NCBI RefSeq assembly: GCF_036010505.1
Contig: NZ_CP108569.1
Span: forward strand, 5,075,001 to 5,139,000
Direction: 5' to 3'
From: Streptomyces sp. NBC_01197
GTDB lineage: Bacteria > Actinomycetota > Actinomycetes > Streptomycetales > Streptomycetaceae
DNA length: 64,000 nt
Below, piece by piece: positions 16,662 to 24,851 of this stretch. Made by a program: the position numbers and the translations under genes. The notes under the pieces are model-generated. The model saw nothing but the letters and a program-made list of their open reading frames with translations. It searched no databases and was not told the DNA's origin. Numbering within the stretch: the first letter of the stretch is position 1; each line of letters begins with the position of its first letter.

Positions 16662-18932
16662 ATGTCCAACATGGCAGTGCTGGAAGGGGTCCTGGAGCGG
16701 ATCACGTACGCCAACGAGGAGAACGGCTACACGGTCGCCCGCGTCGACACCGGCCGCGGTTCCGATCTGCTGACAGTCGTCGGCTCGCTGCTCGGCGCCC
16801 AGCCCGGCGAGTCGCTGCGTATGGAGGGCCACTGGGGCTCCCACTCCCAGTACGGCAAGCAGTTCACCGTGGAGAACTACACGACGGTCCTGCCCGCCAC
16901 CATCCAGGGCATCCGGCGCTACCTCGGCTCCGGGCTGATCAAGGGCATCGGCCCGGTGATGGCCGACCGGATCACCACGCACTTCGGCCTGGAAACGCTC
17001 GACGTCATCGAGCAGGGGCCCGAGCGCCTCATCGAGGTGCCGGGGCTCGGCCCCAAGCGGACGAAGATGATCGGCGCCGCCTGGGAGGAGCAGAAGGCGA
17101 TCAAGGAAGTGATGATCTTCCTCCAGGGGGTCGGGGTCTCCACCTCCATCGCCGTCCGGATCTACAAGAAGTACGGCGACGCCTCGATCTCCGTCGTGAA
17201 GAACGAGCCGTACCGGCTGGCGGCCGACGTCTGGGGCATCGGCTTCCTGACCGCCGACCGCATCGCCCAGGCGGTCGGCATCCCGCACGACTCGCCGGAG
17301 CGGGTCAAGGCCGGACTCCAGTACGCGCTCTCCCAGTCCACCGACCAGGGCCACTGCTTCCTCCCCGAGGAGCAGCTGATCTCCGACGCGGTCAAGCTGC
17401 TCCAGGTCGACACCGGCCTGGTCATCGACTGCCTGGCCGAGCTGGCAGCCGACGAGGGTGTCGTACGGGAGCGGGTGCCGGGGCCCGAAGGCGGCGAGGA
17501 GCAGGTCACCGCGGTCTATCTGGTCCCGTTCCACCGGGCCGAGGTCTCGCTCGCGTCGCAGGTGGTCAGGCTGCTGCGTACCGAGCAGGACCGGATGCCC
17601 GCCTTCCGTGACGTCGACTGGGACAAGGCGCTGCTCTGGCTGGCCGGGCGCACCGGCGCCGAGCTGGCGCCCGAACAGCGGGCGGCCGTCCGTCTCGCGC
17701 TCACCGAGAAGGTCGCGGTCCTCACCGGAGGCCCCGGGTGCGGCAAGTCCTTCACGGTCCGCTCCGTGGTCGAGCTGGCCCGTGCCAAACAGGCCAAGGT
17801 GGTCCTTGCGGCACCCACTGGCCGCGCGGCCAAGCGGCTCGCCGAGCTGACCGGGGCCGAGGCGTCCACCGTGCACCGCCTGCTCGAACTCAAACCGGGC
17901 GGCGACGCCGCGTACGACAGGGACCGCCCGCTCGACGCGGACCTGGTCGTCGTGGACGAGGCGTCGATGCTCGATCTGCTGCTTGCCAACAAGCTGGTCA
18001 AGGCGGTCGCCCCGGGTGCGCATCTGCTACTCGTCGGCGATGTGGACCAGCTGCCGTCCGTCGGCGCTGGTGAGGTGCTGCGCGATCTGCTGTCGGCCAC
18101 CAGCCCGGCGCCGAACGTCCGGCTGACCCGGATCTTCCGCCAGGCCCAGCAGTCCGGGGTGGTCACCAATGCCCACCGGATCAACTCCGGGGTGCACCCG
18201 GTCACCCAGGGCCTGCCGGACTTCTTCCTCTTCGTGGAGGACGAGACCGAGGAGGCCGGGCGGCTCACGGTCGATGTGGCGGCCCGCCGCCTCCCGCAGA
18301 AGTTCGGGCTCAACCCGCGCCGCGACATCCAGGTGCTGGCCCCCATGCACCGCGGCCCGGCCGGCGCGGGCACGCTCAACGGGCTGCTCCAGCAGGCGAT
18401 CACCCCGGCCAGGCCCGGCCTGCCCGAGAAGCGGTTCGGCGGCCGGGTCTTCCGGGTCGGCGACAAGGTCACCCAGATCCGCAACAACTACGACAAGGGT
18501 GCCAACGGAGTCTTCAACGGCACGGTGGGCGTGGTCACTTCACTCGATCCGGAGGGCCAGAAGCTGACCGTGCTCACCGACGAGGACGAGGAGGTGGAGT
18601 ACGAGTTCGACGAGCTGGACGAGCTGGCGCACGCGTACGCGGTGACGATCCACCGCTCGCAGGGCAGCGAGTACCCCGCCGTGGTCATCCCGGTCACCAC
18701 GGGGGCCTGGATGATGCTCCAGCGCAATCTGCTCTACACGGCCGTCACCCGGGCCAGGAAGCTGGTCGTCCTGGTCGGCTCCCGGAAGGCGATCGGCCAG
18801 GCGGTCCGCACGGTCTCCGCGGGCAGGCGGTTCACCGCGCTGGACCACAGACTGGCCGGGGGCGGGGCGGACGACAGACCATGGGAATCGTCACCCCGGG
18901 GTTCCGGAACCGGGGCGAAGAGGGCAGGATAA
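16662..18932 (+). CDS. recD2: ATP-dependent DNA helicase, RecD2-like (SF1B)
   Basis: This 756-residue protein matches RecD2, a 5'-3' superfamily 1B helicase that works without RecBC. An N-terminal OB-like domain and helix-hairpin-helix repeats (GIGPVMADRI, VPGLGPKRTK) precede the motor. Walker A is GGPGCGKS at residues 356-363 and Walker B is DEAS at 432-435. The C-terminal motor half has AYAVTIHRSQGSEYP and LLYTAVTRARKL. The ATG has no strong ribosome site. It likely acts in DNA repair or replication-fork processing. It stands alone, with a hairpin terminator after it. The last 30 or so residues are low-complexity. Confidence 0.92.
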   Translation: MSNMAVLEGVLERITYANEENGYTVARVDTGRGSDLLTVVGSLLGAQPGESLRMEGHWGSHSQYGKQFTVENYTTVLPATIQGIRRYLGSGLIKGIGPVMADRITTHFGLETLDVIEQGPERLIEVPGLGPKRTKMIGAAWEEQKAIKEVMIFLQGVGVSTSIAVRIYKKYGDASISVVKNEPYRLAADVWGIGFLTADRIAQAVGIPHDSPERVKAGLQYALSQSTDQGHCFLPEEQLISDAVKLLQVDTGLVIDCLAELAADEGVVRERVPGPEGGEEQVTAVYLVPFHRAEVSLASQVVRLLRTEQDRMPAFRDVDWDKALLWLAGRTGAELAPEQRAAVRLALTEKVAVLTGGPGCGKSFTVRSVVELARAKQAKVVLAAPTGRAAKRLAELTGAEASTVHRLLELKPGGDAAYDRDRPLDADLVVVDEASMLDLLLANKLVKAVAPGAHLLLVGDVDQLPSVGAGEVLRDLLSATSPAPNVRLTRIFRQAQQSGVVTNAHRINSGVHPVTQGLPDFFLFVEDETEEAGRLTVDVAARRLPQKFGLNPRRDIQVLAPMHRGPAGAGTLNGLLQQAITPARPGLPEKRFGGRVFRVGDKVTQIRNNYDKGANGVFNGTVGVVTSLDPEGQKLTVLTDEDEEVEYEFDELDELAHAYAVTIHRSQGSEYPAVVIPVTTGAWMMLQRNLLYTAVTRARKLVVLVGSRKAIGQAVRTVSAGRRFTALDHRLAGGGADDRPWESSPRGSGTGAKRAG

Positions 18933-18937
18933 GCAGG

Positions 18938-18960
18938 TTGGCGGCACTGAGTGCCGCCAA
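18938..18960 (+). terminator. Hairpin terminator after recD2
   Basis: TTGGCGGCA (18938-18946) pairs perfectly with TGCCGCCAA (18952-18960) around a 5-base loop, six bases after the helicase stop. A short AT stretch follows. Confidence 0.75.
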
Positions 18961-19065
18961 ATAGCCCAACGGGCGACCCCGAGTGCACTCTGCTGAGCCA
19001 AGTGGGGGATGGTAGAGACAGTCAGGGCACCTCGAAGAAGAGGCACTACGTCGGTGAGGGATGAC

Positions 19066-20364
19066 GTGAGCGAGAACGCTAACAAGGCTGTAGTACTGCG
19101 GTACGGCGATGACGAGCACACCTACCCGGTGATCGACAGCACCGTCGGCGACCAGGGTTTCGACATCGGGAAGCTCCGAGCCCAGACCGGGCTGGTCACA
19201 CTGGACAGCGGATACGGCAATACCGCCGCCTATAAATCCGCGATCACCTACCTCGACGGCGAGCAGGGCATCCTGCGCTATCGCGGGTACCCGATCGAGC
19301 AGGTGGCCGAGCAGTCGACCTTCCTCGAGACGGCCTACCTGCTGATCAACGGCGAGCTCCCCAAGGTCGACGAGCTGGCGACCTTCAAGAACGAGATCAC
19401 CCAGCACACGCTGCTGCACGAGGACGTCAAGCGCTTCTTCGACGGCTTCCCGCGTGACGCGCACCCGATGGCGATGCTGTCCTCGGTGGTCAGCGCCCTG
19501 TCCACGTTCTACCAGGACAGCCACAACCCCTTCGACGAGCAGCAGCGGCACCTTTCGACGATCCGCCTGCTCGCCAAGCTTCCGACCATCGCGGCGTACG
19601 CGTACAAGAAGTCGATCGGCCACCCGTTCGTCTACCCGCGCAACGACCTCGGGTATGTGGAGAACTTCCTGCGGATGACCTTCTCGGTCCCCTCGCAGGA
19701 GTACGTGCCGGACCCGGTCGTCGTCTCCGCGCTGGACAAGCTGCTCATCCTGCACGCGGACCACGAGCAGAACTGTTCGACCTCCACCGTTCGTCTGGTC
19801 GGCTCCTCGCAGGCGAACATGTTCGCCTCGATCTCCGCCGGTATCAGCGCGCTGTGGGGCCCGCTGCACGGTGGCGCCAACCAGTCGGTGCTGGAGATGC
19901 TCGAAGGCATCAAGCAGTCCGGCGGCGACGTCGACACCTTCATCCGCAAGGTGAAGAACAAGGAAGACGGCGTGAAGCTCATGGGCTTCGGGCACCGCGT
20001 CTACAAGAACTTCGACCCCCGGGCGAAGATCATCAAGGCGGCGGCGCACGATGTCCTCTCGGCCCTCGGCAAGGATGACGAGCTGCTCGACATCGCGCTG
20101 AAGCTTGAGGAGCACGCGCTGGCCGACGAGTACTTCGTCGAGCGGAAGCTCTACCCGAACGTGGACTTCTACACGGGTCTGATCTACCGCGCCATGGGCT
20201 TCCCGACCGAGATGTTCACCGTGCTGTTCGCGATCGGCCGGCTGCCCGGCTGGATCGCCCAGTGGCACGAGATGATCAAGGAGCCCGGCAGCCGTATCGG
20301 CCGCCCGCGTCAGATCTACACCGGTGAGGTCCTGCGCGACTTCACGCCGGTCGAAGGCCGCTGA
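19066..20364 (+). CDS. Citrate synthase
   Basis: This 432-residue GltA-type citrate synthase condenses oxaloacetate with acetyl-CoA at the entry to the TCA cycle. The catalytic triad is visible: H268 in LHGGAN, H310 in GFGHRVYK and D367 in VDFYTG. The N-terminal small domain (VLRYGD, YPVIDSTVG) is typical of the longer bacterial type. The GTG at 19066 is preferred because GAGGG lies 5 bases upstream and the protein then begins like its relatives; an in-frame start at 19009 would add 19 residues. It is monocistronic with about 130 bases of upstream DNA. Confidence 0.95.
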   Translation: MSENANKAVVLRYGDDEHTYPVIDSTVGDQGFDIGKLRAQTGLVTLDSGYGNTAAYKSAITYLDGEQGILRYRGYPIEQVAEQSTFLETAYLLINGELPKVDELATFKNEITQHTLLHEDVKRFFDGFPRDAHPMAMLSSVVSALSTFYQDSHNPFDEQQRHLSTIRLLAKLPTIAAYAYKKSIGHPFVYPRNDLGYVENFLRMTFSVPSQEYVPDPVVVSALDKLLILHADHEQNCSTSTVRLVGSSQANMFASISAGISALWGPLHGGANQSVLEMLEGIKQSGGDVDTFIRKVKNKEDGVKLMGFGHRVYKNFDPRAKIIKAAAHDVLSALGKDDELLDIALKLEEHALADEYFVERKLYPNVDFYTGLIYRAMGFPTEMFTVLFAIGRLPGWIAQWHEMIKEPGSRIGRPRQIYTGEVLRDFTPVEGR

Positions 20365-20956
20365 CCCCGGTCGCCTGCCTGGCGGCCGTACCGCACGGCG
20401 GTCGCACCACGCCGTAGGCGCACCCGCGGTGGTCACAACCGCAGCAGTCACCGCGCACAGCGCATCGAAAAGCGCCCCGCCGCCGATCCCCCCACGGGTC
20501 GACGATACGGGGCGCTTCCCGTTTCCCCGGGCGGATTCCCCCCACGGGATCCGGTCCGGGCGTCTGTTGGGCGCGGACGCCACTCCGCGTACTGCTGCTG
20601 CCACGGCACGCGATCTGCCGGGGTACGTACTCGACGGGTGGGCCGCTCAAGCTCCCCGTAGCACGTGCCCCGGCCAACGCTTGCCCGGAACATCCCCCAA
20701 GATGTTCCGCCGGACGTCCCCCAAGACATCCTTGGCATCGTTCACTTAGACACTCGGGGCGCCGTAATGGTTACCCCTCAAATCCTGTGATCTAAGTCTC
20801 GTTGTGAACGTCCTGTGAAGGTACGCAATTACGGGCCGTTTGTCACTACGAACAGCGAAGAGTTGGCCATGGCAATACCTGCGGACAGGGCTTCGGGCGG
20901 CCCGGTCGCCAGAAGATCTCCACGTACGGGCGCGGATCGGGCCCGGTCATTGGTGA
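20365..20956. other. 592-base gene-free region with candidate terminator and a possible gene remnant
   Basis: No convincing gene is present. AAGCGCCCC (20470-20478) can pair with GGGGCGCTT (20509-20517), a possible terminator for citrate synthase. Around 20690-20735 a CCCCCAAGA motif is repeated. The less GC-rich stretch 20735-20830 looks like a promoter region. A short frame from an ATG at 20870 (MAIPADRASGG) runs into the antisense of the metal-binding gene and may be a truncated gene start. None of this is strong. Confidence 0.45.
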
Positions 20957-20959
20957 TCA
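20948..20959. repeat. 12-base direct repeat, left copy
   Basis: CATTGGTGATCA here is repeated exactly at 21705-21716. This copy contains the stop codon of the metal-binding gene. The two copies bracket the small HMA and HTH genes. Confidence 0.7.
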
Positions 20960-21298
20960 GGCCCGGCCCACGAGTTCGTAACCCGCCTCGCCCAGCACGG
21001 AACGCACCGTCCGGTCGTCCAGCGGGGCGAGCGAGACCACGGTCACCTGTCCGGTGGCGGCGACTGCCGTGACGCCCGTGACGCCGGGAAGCTCGGCGAG
21101 TTCGAGCGAGACAGCGCCCTCGCAGTGCTCGGAGGCCATCCCGGACACCTGGTAGACGGCGGTGACCGAGCCTGCGTCCGCGTCGGAACCGCCCCCGCAG
21201 CACCCGCCGCCGCAGCAGCCGGATTCGGGGGCGGCCTCGGCGGGCGGGCCGGACTGGGGAATTCCGAGATAGGCGGTGTTCTCTCGCTCAGCGGTCAT
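20957..21298 (-). CDS. Small heavy-metal-associated (HMA) domain protein with an N-terminal Cys/Gly cluster
   Basis: This 113-residue protein joins a Cys-rich N-terminus (SGCCGGGCCGGGS, Cys pairs at 28-29 and 33-34) to an HMA ferredoxin-like domain (about 47-113). The usual GMTCxxC metal loop reads GMASEHC (53-59), so only the second Cys (C59) is kept; the Cys pairs or H58 might supply ligands instead (inference). HMA proteins move copper and similar metals in the cytosol. The ATG at 21298 has GAGGAG 7 bases upstream. A small HTH gene lies 147 bases upstream on the same strand. No metal ATPase is nearby. Confidence 0.8.
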   Translation of the reverse strand: MTAERENTAYLGIPQSGPPAEAAPESGCCGGGCCGGGSDADAGSVTAVYQVSGMASEHCEGAVSLELAELPGVTGVTAVAATGQVTVVSLAPLDDRTVRSVLGEAGYELVGRA

Positions 21299-21445
21299 GC
21301 TGGTCTCCTCTGCCGTACGGATGCGCGTGTACCCATCCATCGCGTGTACCCATCCATGGTGCGCCCGGGGCTCCTGACGGTCACCGGGGCCCGGGGTGTC
21401 GCCGGGGCGTTCGACCCCGGTGCGGCGGCGGCCGTTCTCCGGGGG

Positions 21446-21637
21446 TCAGCGGCCTCTGTTCCTGGGCCTGCGCGACACCCAGAGCCGGACGGTCTCCGCG
21501 TACCAGTACGGCTTCCCGTTCTCCACCTGGTCGGGAGGCGGCAGCAGTCCGTGCTTCCGGTACGAGCGGACGGTGTCCGGCTGCACCCGGATGTGTGCGG
21601 CGATCTCCTTGTAGGACCAGAGCTTCCGGTCGGTCAT
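21446..21637 (-). CDS. Small helix-turn-helix protein
   Basis: This 63-residue protein is almost entirely a winged helix-turn-helix of MerR/AlpA type (LWSYKEIAAHIRVQPDTVRSYRKHG, residues 6-30, then YWYAETVRLWV). Such small proteins serve as excisionases or single-domain regulators. The ATG at 21637 has GGGAGG 8 bases upstream; the earlier in-frame GTG overlaps that ribosome site. It is followed on the same strand by the HMA gene, which it may control, and both sit between copies of a 12-base direct repeat. Confidence 0.75.
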   Translation of the reverse strand: MTDRKLWSYKEIAAHIRVQPDTVRSYRKHGLLPPPDQVENGKPYWYAETVRLWVSRRPRNRGR

Positions 21638-21704
21638 GTCCAGCACCTCCCTGCCTGCCGCGCGACGCCGGCCGGAAGGCCGGCGGGGGAGTCGCGGAGC
21701 TGCG

Positions 21705-21716
21705 CATTGGTGATCA
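21705..21716. repeat. 12-base direct repeat, right copy
   Basis: This is an exact second copy of CATTGGTGATCA (see 20948-20959), 757 bases away. It lies 67 bases upstream of the small HTH gene in a gene-free stretch. Confidence 0.7.
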
Positions 21717-21916
21717 ATTCACCCTCTCCCCGGACAACGGCGTCCGAAGGGGGCAGGAGAGGGGCTGTCGATCTCCTGTGACCGAAAGGCCGCGTAACGC
21801 GGACATGCGTGACGGAAAGGTAACTCCTGTGGCTCAAGCGGCACATGAGGGGACAGAGGCGCACACCGTGAGCAACCGCCGGTCCTTCAGGCCCAGCTGC
21901 CCCAGGCCCCGCTGTC

Positions 21917-22807
21917 TCAGGACCCGCAGGAGCGGAGGAACGCACGGGTGCGGCGGGCGATCGGCAGCGGCCGGTCGGGCGGGCACGGATACATGTCCTG
22001 CTCGACGACCGCGAACAGATCGGTCTCCAGCTTCCGCGCCGCGTCGAGCACCGGCTCCAGCGCCGGGACGCCGCCCGGCGGCTCGCACATCACTCCGCGT
22101 GCCACGGCGGGGCCGAACGGCAGCCGTTCCGCCCGCACCTGCGCCAGTACCTCCGGGTCCACCTGCTTCAGATGCAGATAGCCGATCCGCTCCCCGTACG
22201 TCTCGATGAGCCGCACGCTGTCCCCGCCGCAGTACGCGTAGTGCCCGGTGTCCAGGCAGAGCGAGACCAGCTCCGGGTCGGTCGCGTCCAGGAAGCGGGC
22301 GACGTTCTCCTCGGTGTCGATGTGGGTGTCCGCGTGCGGATGCACCACGATCCGCAGCCCGAACCGCTCCCGCACCTCGTGGCCCAGACGCTCGGTCAGC
22401 CCGGTGAGCTGCCGCCACTGGCCGGCGTCGAGAGTGTCGGGTTCCTTGACCTCACCCGTCTTGTCGTCGCGCCAGAACGACGGGATGACGACGAGATGCC
22501 CGGCGCCGGCCGCCTGCGCGAGCGCGGCGACACCGGCGACATGCGCCCAGGTCGCGTCCCAGACGTCCGGCCCGTGGTGCAGCCCGGTGAAGACGGTCCC
22601 GGCCGACACCCGCAGCCCGCGCCGGGCGGTCTCCTCGGTGAGGCGGACCGGATCCGTGGGCAGATAGCCGTACGGGCCCAGCTCGATCCACTCGTAGCCG
22701 GACGCGGCGACCTCGTCGAGGAAGCGGGTCCAGGGGACCTGGAGCGGGTCCTCCGGGAACCACACCCCCCAGGAGTCGGGTGCGGAGCCGATCCGGATCT
22801 GCGTCAT
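21917..22807 (-). CDS. TIM-barrel sugar isomerase/epimerase of the inositol locus (IolE/IolH/IolI-like)
   Basis: This 296-residue xylose-isomerase-like TIM barrel begins IGSAPDSWGVWF. It shows VVHPHADTHIDTEEN, CLDTGHYAYCGGD and YLHLKQVDP, which carry His, Asp and Glu metal ligands. It diverges from the iolC operon across a 170-base control region, which ties it to inositol use. Among inositol enzymes it could be an inosose dehydratase or isomerase; its N-terminus is unlike Bacillus IolE, so no symbol is given. The ATG at 22807 has a weak GGAAG upstream; an in-frame start at 22867 lies inside the control region and is less likely. Confidence 0.82.
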   Translation of the reverse strand: MTQIRIGSAPDSWGVWFPEDPLQVPWTRFLDEVAASGYEWIELGPYGYLPTDPVRLTEETARRGLRVSAGTVFTGLHHGPDVWDATWAHVAGVAALAQAAGAGHLVVIPSFWRDDKTGEVKEPDTLDAGQWRQLTGLTERLGHEVRERFGLRIVVHPHADTHIDTEENVARFLDATDPELVSLCLDTGHYAYCGGDSVRLIETYGERIGYLHLKQVDPEVLAQVRAERLPFGPAVARGVMCEPPGGVPALEPVLDAARKLETDLFAVVEQDMYPCPPDRPLPIARRTRAFLRSCGS

Positions 22808-22856
22808 GGACCAAGGCTTCCGCCAGGCCCGGAAAGCTGTCAAGTGTTCGTCCGAA

Positions 22857-22866
22857 TGTCCGGACA
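22857..22866. promoter_or_regulatory. Palindrome in the divergent inositol control region
   Basis: TGTCCGGACA is a perfect 10-base palindrome, 49 bases upstream of the TIM-barrel start and just upstream of a possible -35 box for iolC. Its position suits an operator for a regulator encoded elsewhere, since no inositol regulator gene lies in this window. Confidence 0.5.
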
Positions 22867-22871
22867 ATGCG

Positions 22872-22902
22872 TTGACATGGGTCCGAGGGGGGAGTTAGAC
22901 CT
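22872..22902 (+). promoter_or_regulatory. Candidate promoter of the iolC operon
   Basis: TTGACA at 22872-22877 is a consensus -35 box. TAGACC 18 bases later is a partial match to the Streptomyces -10 pattern. The pair is 76 bases upstream of the iolC start and next to the palindrome at 22857-22866. Confidence 0.45.
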
Positions 22903-22977
22903 GAGGGCCCGATACCGGCCCCGCCGCCCGGCCCGTCACCCGGTCGGGGCCGCCCGCCGATGGAGAGGACGTGCACG

Positions 22978-23943
22978 GTGTACGACCTGATCACGATGGG
23001 CCGGATCGGGGTGGACCTCTACCCCCTCCAGGCCGGTGTGCCCCTGGCACAGGTCGACACCTTCGGCAAGTTCCTCGGCGGCTCGGCGACGAACGTCGCG
23101 GTCGCGGCGGCGCGGCTGGGGCGCCGGACGGCGGTCGTCACCCGGACGGGCGCCGACCCGTTCGGTGAGTATCTGCACCAGGAACTGCGGGCGTTCGGCG
23201 TCGACGACCGCTGGGTGACCCCCGTACCAGGCCTGCCCACGCCGGTGACCTTCTGCGAAATGTTCCCGCCGGACGACTTCCCGCTGTACTTCTACCGGCA
23301 GCCGAAGGCGCCCGATCTGGAGATGTACGGGGAGGAGCTGGACCTGGGGGAGATCCGGGCCGCGCGGGTGTTCTGGATGACCGGGACCGGGCTCTGCGCG
23401 GAGCCCAGCCGGACGGCGACCCTGACCGCACTGGCGGCCCGCGGCGACACCCTCCGGGAGCCCACCCCTCCCGGGCCCCGCGCCACCGTCTTCGACCTGG
23501 ACTGGCGCCCGATGTTCTGGACCGGCGACCCGAAGCCGCACTACGTCCGCGCACTGCGCCACGCCACCGTGGCCGTCGGCAACATCGACGAGGCCGAGAT
23601 CGCCACCGGTGAGCGCGAACCCCGCGCGGCGGCCGAGGCGCTGCTCGCCCAGGGCCCCGAGCTGGCCGTCGTGAAACAGGGCCCGGGCGGCGTCCTCGCC
23701 GTCCACCGCGACGGCCGCACCGCCGAGGTGCCGCCCGTGCCGGTGGAGGTCGTCAACGGCCTCGGCGCGGGTGACGCGTTCGGCGGGGCGCTCTGCCACG
23801 GCCTGCTCGCCGGGTGGGAGCTGGAGCGCACCATGCGGTACGCCAACGCGGCGGGCGCCATCGTCGCCTCCCGGCTGGCCTGCTCGTCCGCGATGCCGTA
23901 CGCGGCCGAGGTCGACGCGGCCCTCCGGGGAGTGCGTCCGTGA
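22978..23943 (+). CDS. iolC: 5-dehydro-2-deoxygluconokinase
   Basis: This 321-residue PfkB-family kinase phosphorylates 5-dehydro-2-deoxygluconate in myo-inositol breakdown. The N-terminus YDLITMGRIGVDLYPLQ and FGKFLGGSATNVAVAAARLG match IolC proteins, and the catalytic GAGD is at residues 263-266 (base D266). The GTG at 22978 is chosen because GGAGAGGA lies 8 bases upstream; an in-frame ATG at 22960 overlaps that site. It heads a five-gene operon and its stop overlaps the next start (GTGA). Confidence 0.93.
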   Translation: MYDLITMGRIGVDLYPLQAGVPLAQVDTFGKFLGGSATNVAVAAARLGRRTAVVTRTGADPFGEYLHQELRAFGVDDRWVTPVPGLPTPVTFCEMFPPDDFPLYFYRQPKAPDLEMYGEELDLGEIRAARVFWMTGTGLCAEPSRTATLTALAARGDTLREPTPPGPRATVFDLDWRPMFWTGDPKPHYVRALRHATVAVGNIDEAEIATGEREPRAAAEALLAQGPELAVVKQGPGGVLAVHRDGRTAEVPPVPVEVVNGLGAGDAFGGALCHGLLAGWELERTMRYANAAGAIVASRLACSSAMPYAAEVDAALRGVRP

Positions 23944-24851
23944 CCGGCGCCGCGGCGGTCTCCGTCGGTGATCTGGTGGCCACCAGGACCCGCCACCCGG
24001 AAGCGATCGCCGAGGCCGCGGTCCGCCGCGTCCGCAGACCGCTGCTCGGCGACCGCGGCCGGCTGATGATCGTGGCCGCCGACCATCCGGCCCGCGGCTC
24101 GCTCGGCGTCGGCGGGCGGGAGCTCGCCATGGCCAACCGGCACGACCTGCTGGAGCGGCTCTGCCTCGCCCTCTCCCGGCCGGGCGTCGACGGCGTGCTC
24201 GCCACCGCCGACATCCTGGAGGACCTGCTGCTTCTGGGCGCGCTGGAGGACCGGGTCGTGATGGGCTCCATGAACCGTGGCGGCCTCGCCGGGGCCTCCT
24301 TCGAGCTGGACGACCGTTTCACCGGCCACCGCGCCCAGGACCTGGCCCGCCTCCGCTTCGACGCGGGCAAGCTGCTGCTCCGGATCGACTACGAGGACCC
24401 CGGCTCACCGGCCACCCTGCACTCCGCCGCCCGAGCCATCGACGAGATGGCCGCCCGCGCGCTGCCGGTCTTCGTCGAGCCGTTCATCTGCCACCGGGTG
24501 GGCGGGCGGCTCCACAACGACCTCACAGCCGACGCGGTCACCCGCTCCCTCGCCATCGCGTCCGGGCTGGCCGGCACCTCCGCGTACACCTGGCTCAAAG
24601 TGCCGGTCACCGCCGACCCCGACGACATGGCGCGGGTCATGGAGACCACCACACTGCCCGCGGTGCTGCTCGGCGGCGAACCGGGCGGCGACCAGGACGC
24701 GACCTACGAGAAATGGCGCACAGCACTCCGACTGCCCACGGTGCAGGGCCTGGTGGCCGGGCGCTCGCTGCTCTACCCGGCGGACGGGGACGTGGCGGGC
24801 GCCGTGGACATCGCGGCGGGCCTGCTCCAGCCGCCCGGGAGGGACGTATGA
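23940..24851 (+). CDS. Cgl0158-type (beta/alpha)8-barrel protein, aldolase-like, of the inositol operon
   Basis: This 303-residue barrel protein resembles the Cgl0158 family, named from a Corynebacterium protein and found with iol genes. Segments such as LMIVAADHPARGSLGV and TSAYTWLKVPV look like class I aldolase strands, and the lysine of WLKVP could be the active lysine. It may therefore replace IolJ in cleaving 2-deoxy-5-keto-gluconate 6-phosphate (inference). The GTG start overlaps the iolC stop and its own stop overlaps the iolB start, so it is coupled to both. Confidence 0.8.
   Translation: MTGAAAVSVGDLVATRTRHPEAIAEAAVRRVRRPLLGDRGRLMIVAADHPARGSLGVGGRELAMANRHDLLERLCLALSRPGVDGVLATADILEDLLLLGALEDRVVMGSMNRGGLAGASFELDDRFTGHRAQDLARLRFDAGKLLLRIDYEDPGSPATLHSAARAIDEMAARALPVFVEPFICHRVGGRLHNDLTADAVTRSLAIASGLAGTSAYTWLKVPVTADPDDMARVMETTTLPAVLLGGEPGGDQDATYEKWRTALRLPTVQGLVAGRSLLYPADGDVAGAVDIAAGLLQPPGRDV

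Noticed and set aside
20815..21072. Small plus-strand gene starting near 20815 or 20870
   Set aside because: Most of it is antisense to the HMA gene, there is no ribosome site of note and the translation has no recognisable pattern; kept only as a possible remnant in the gap note.
23040..23943. iolC as a ribokinase duplicate of rbsK
   Set aside because: Its N-terminus (MGRIGVDLYPLQ) and its place before iolB/iolD identify it as IolC.
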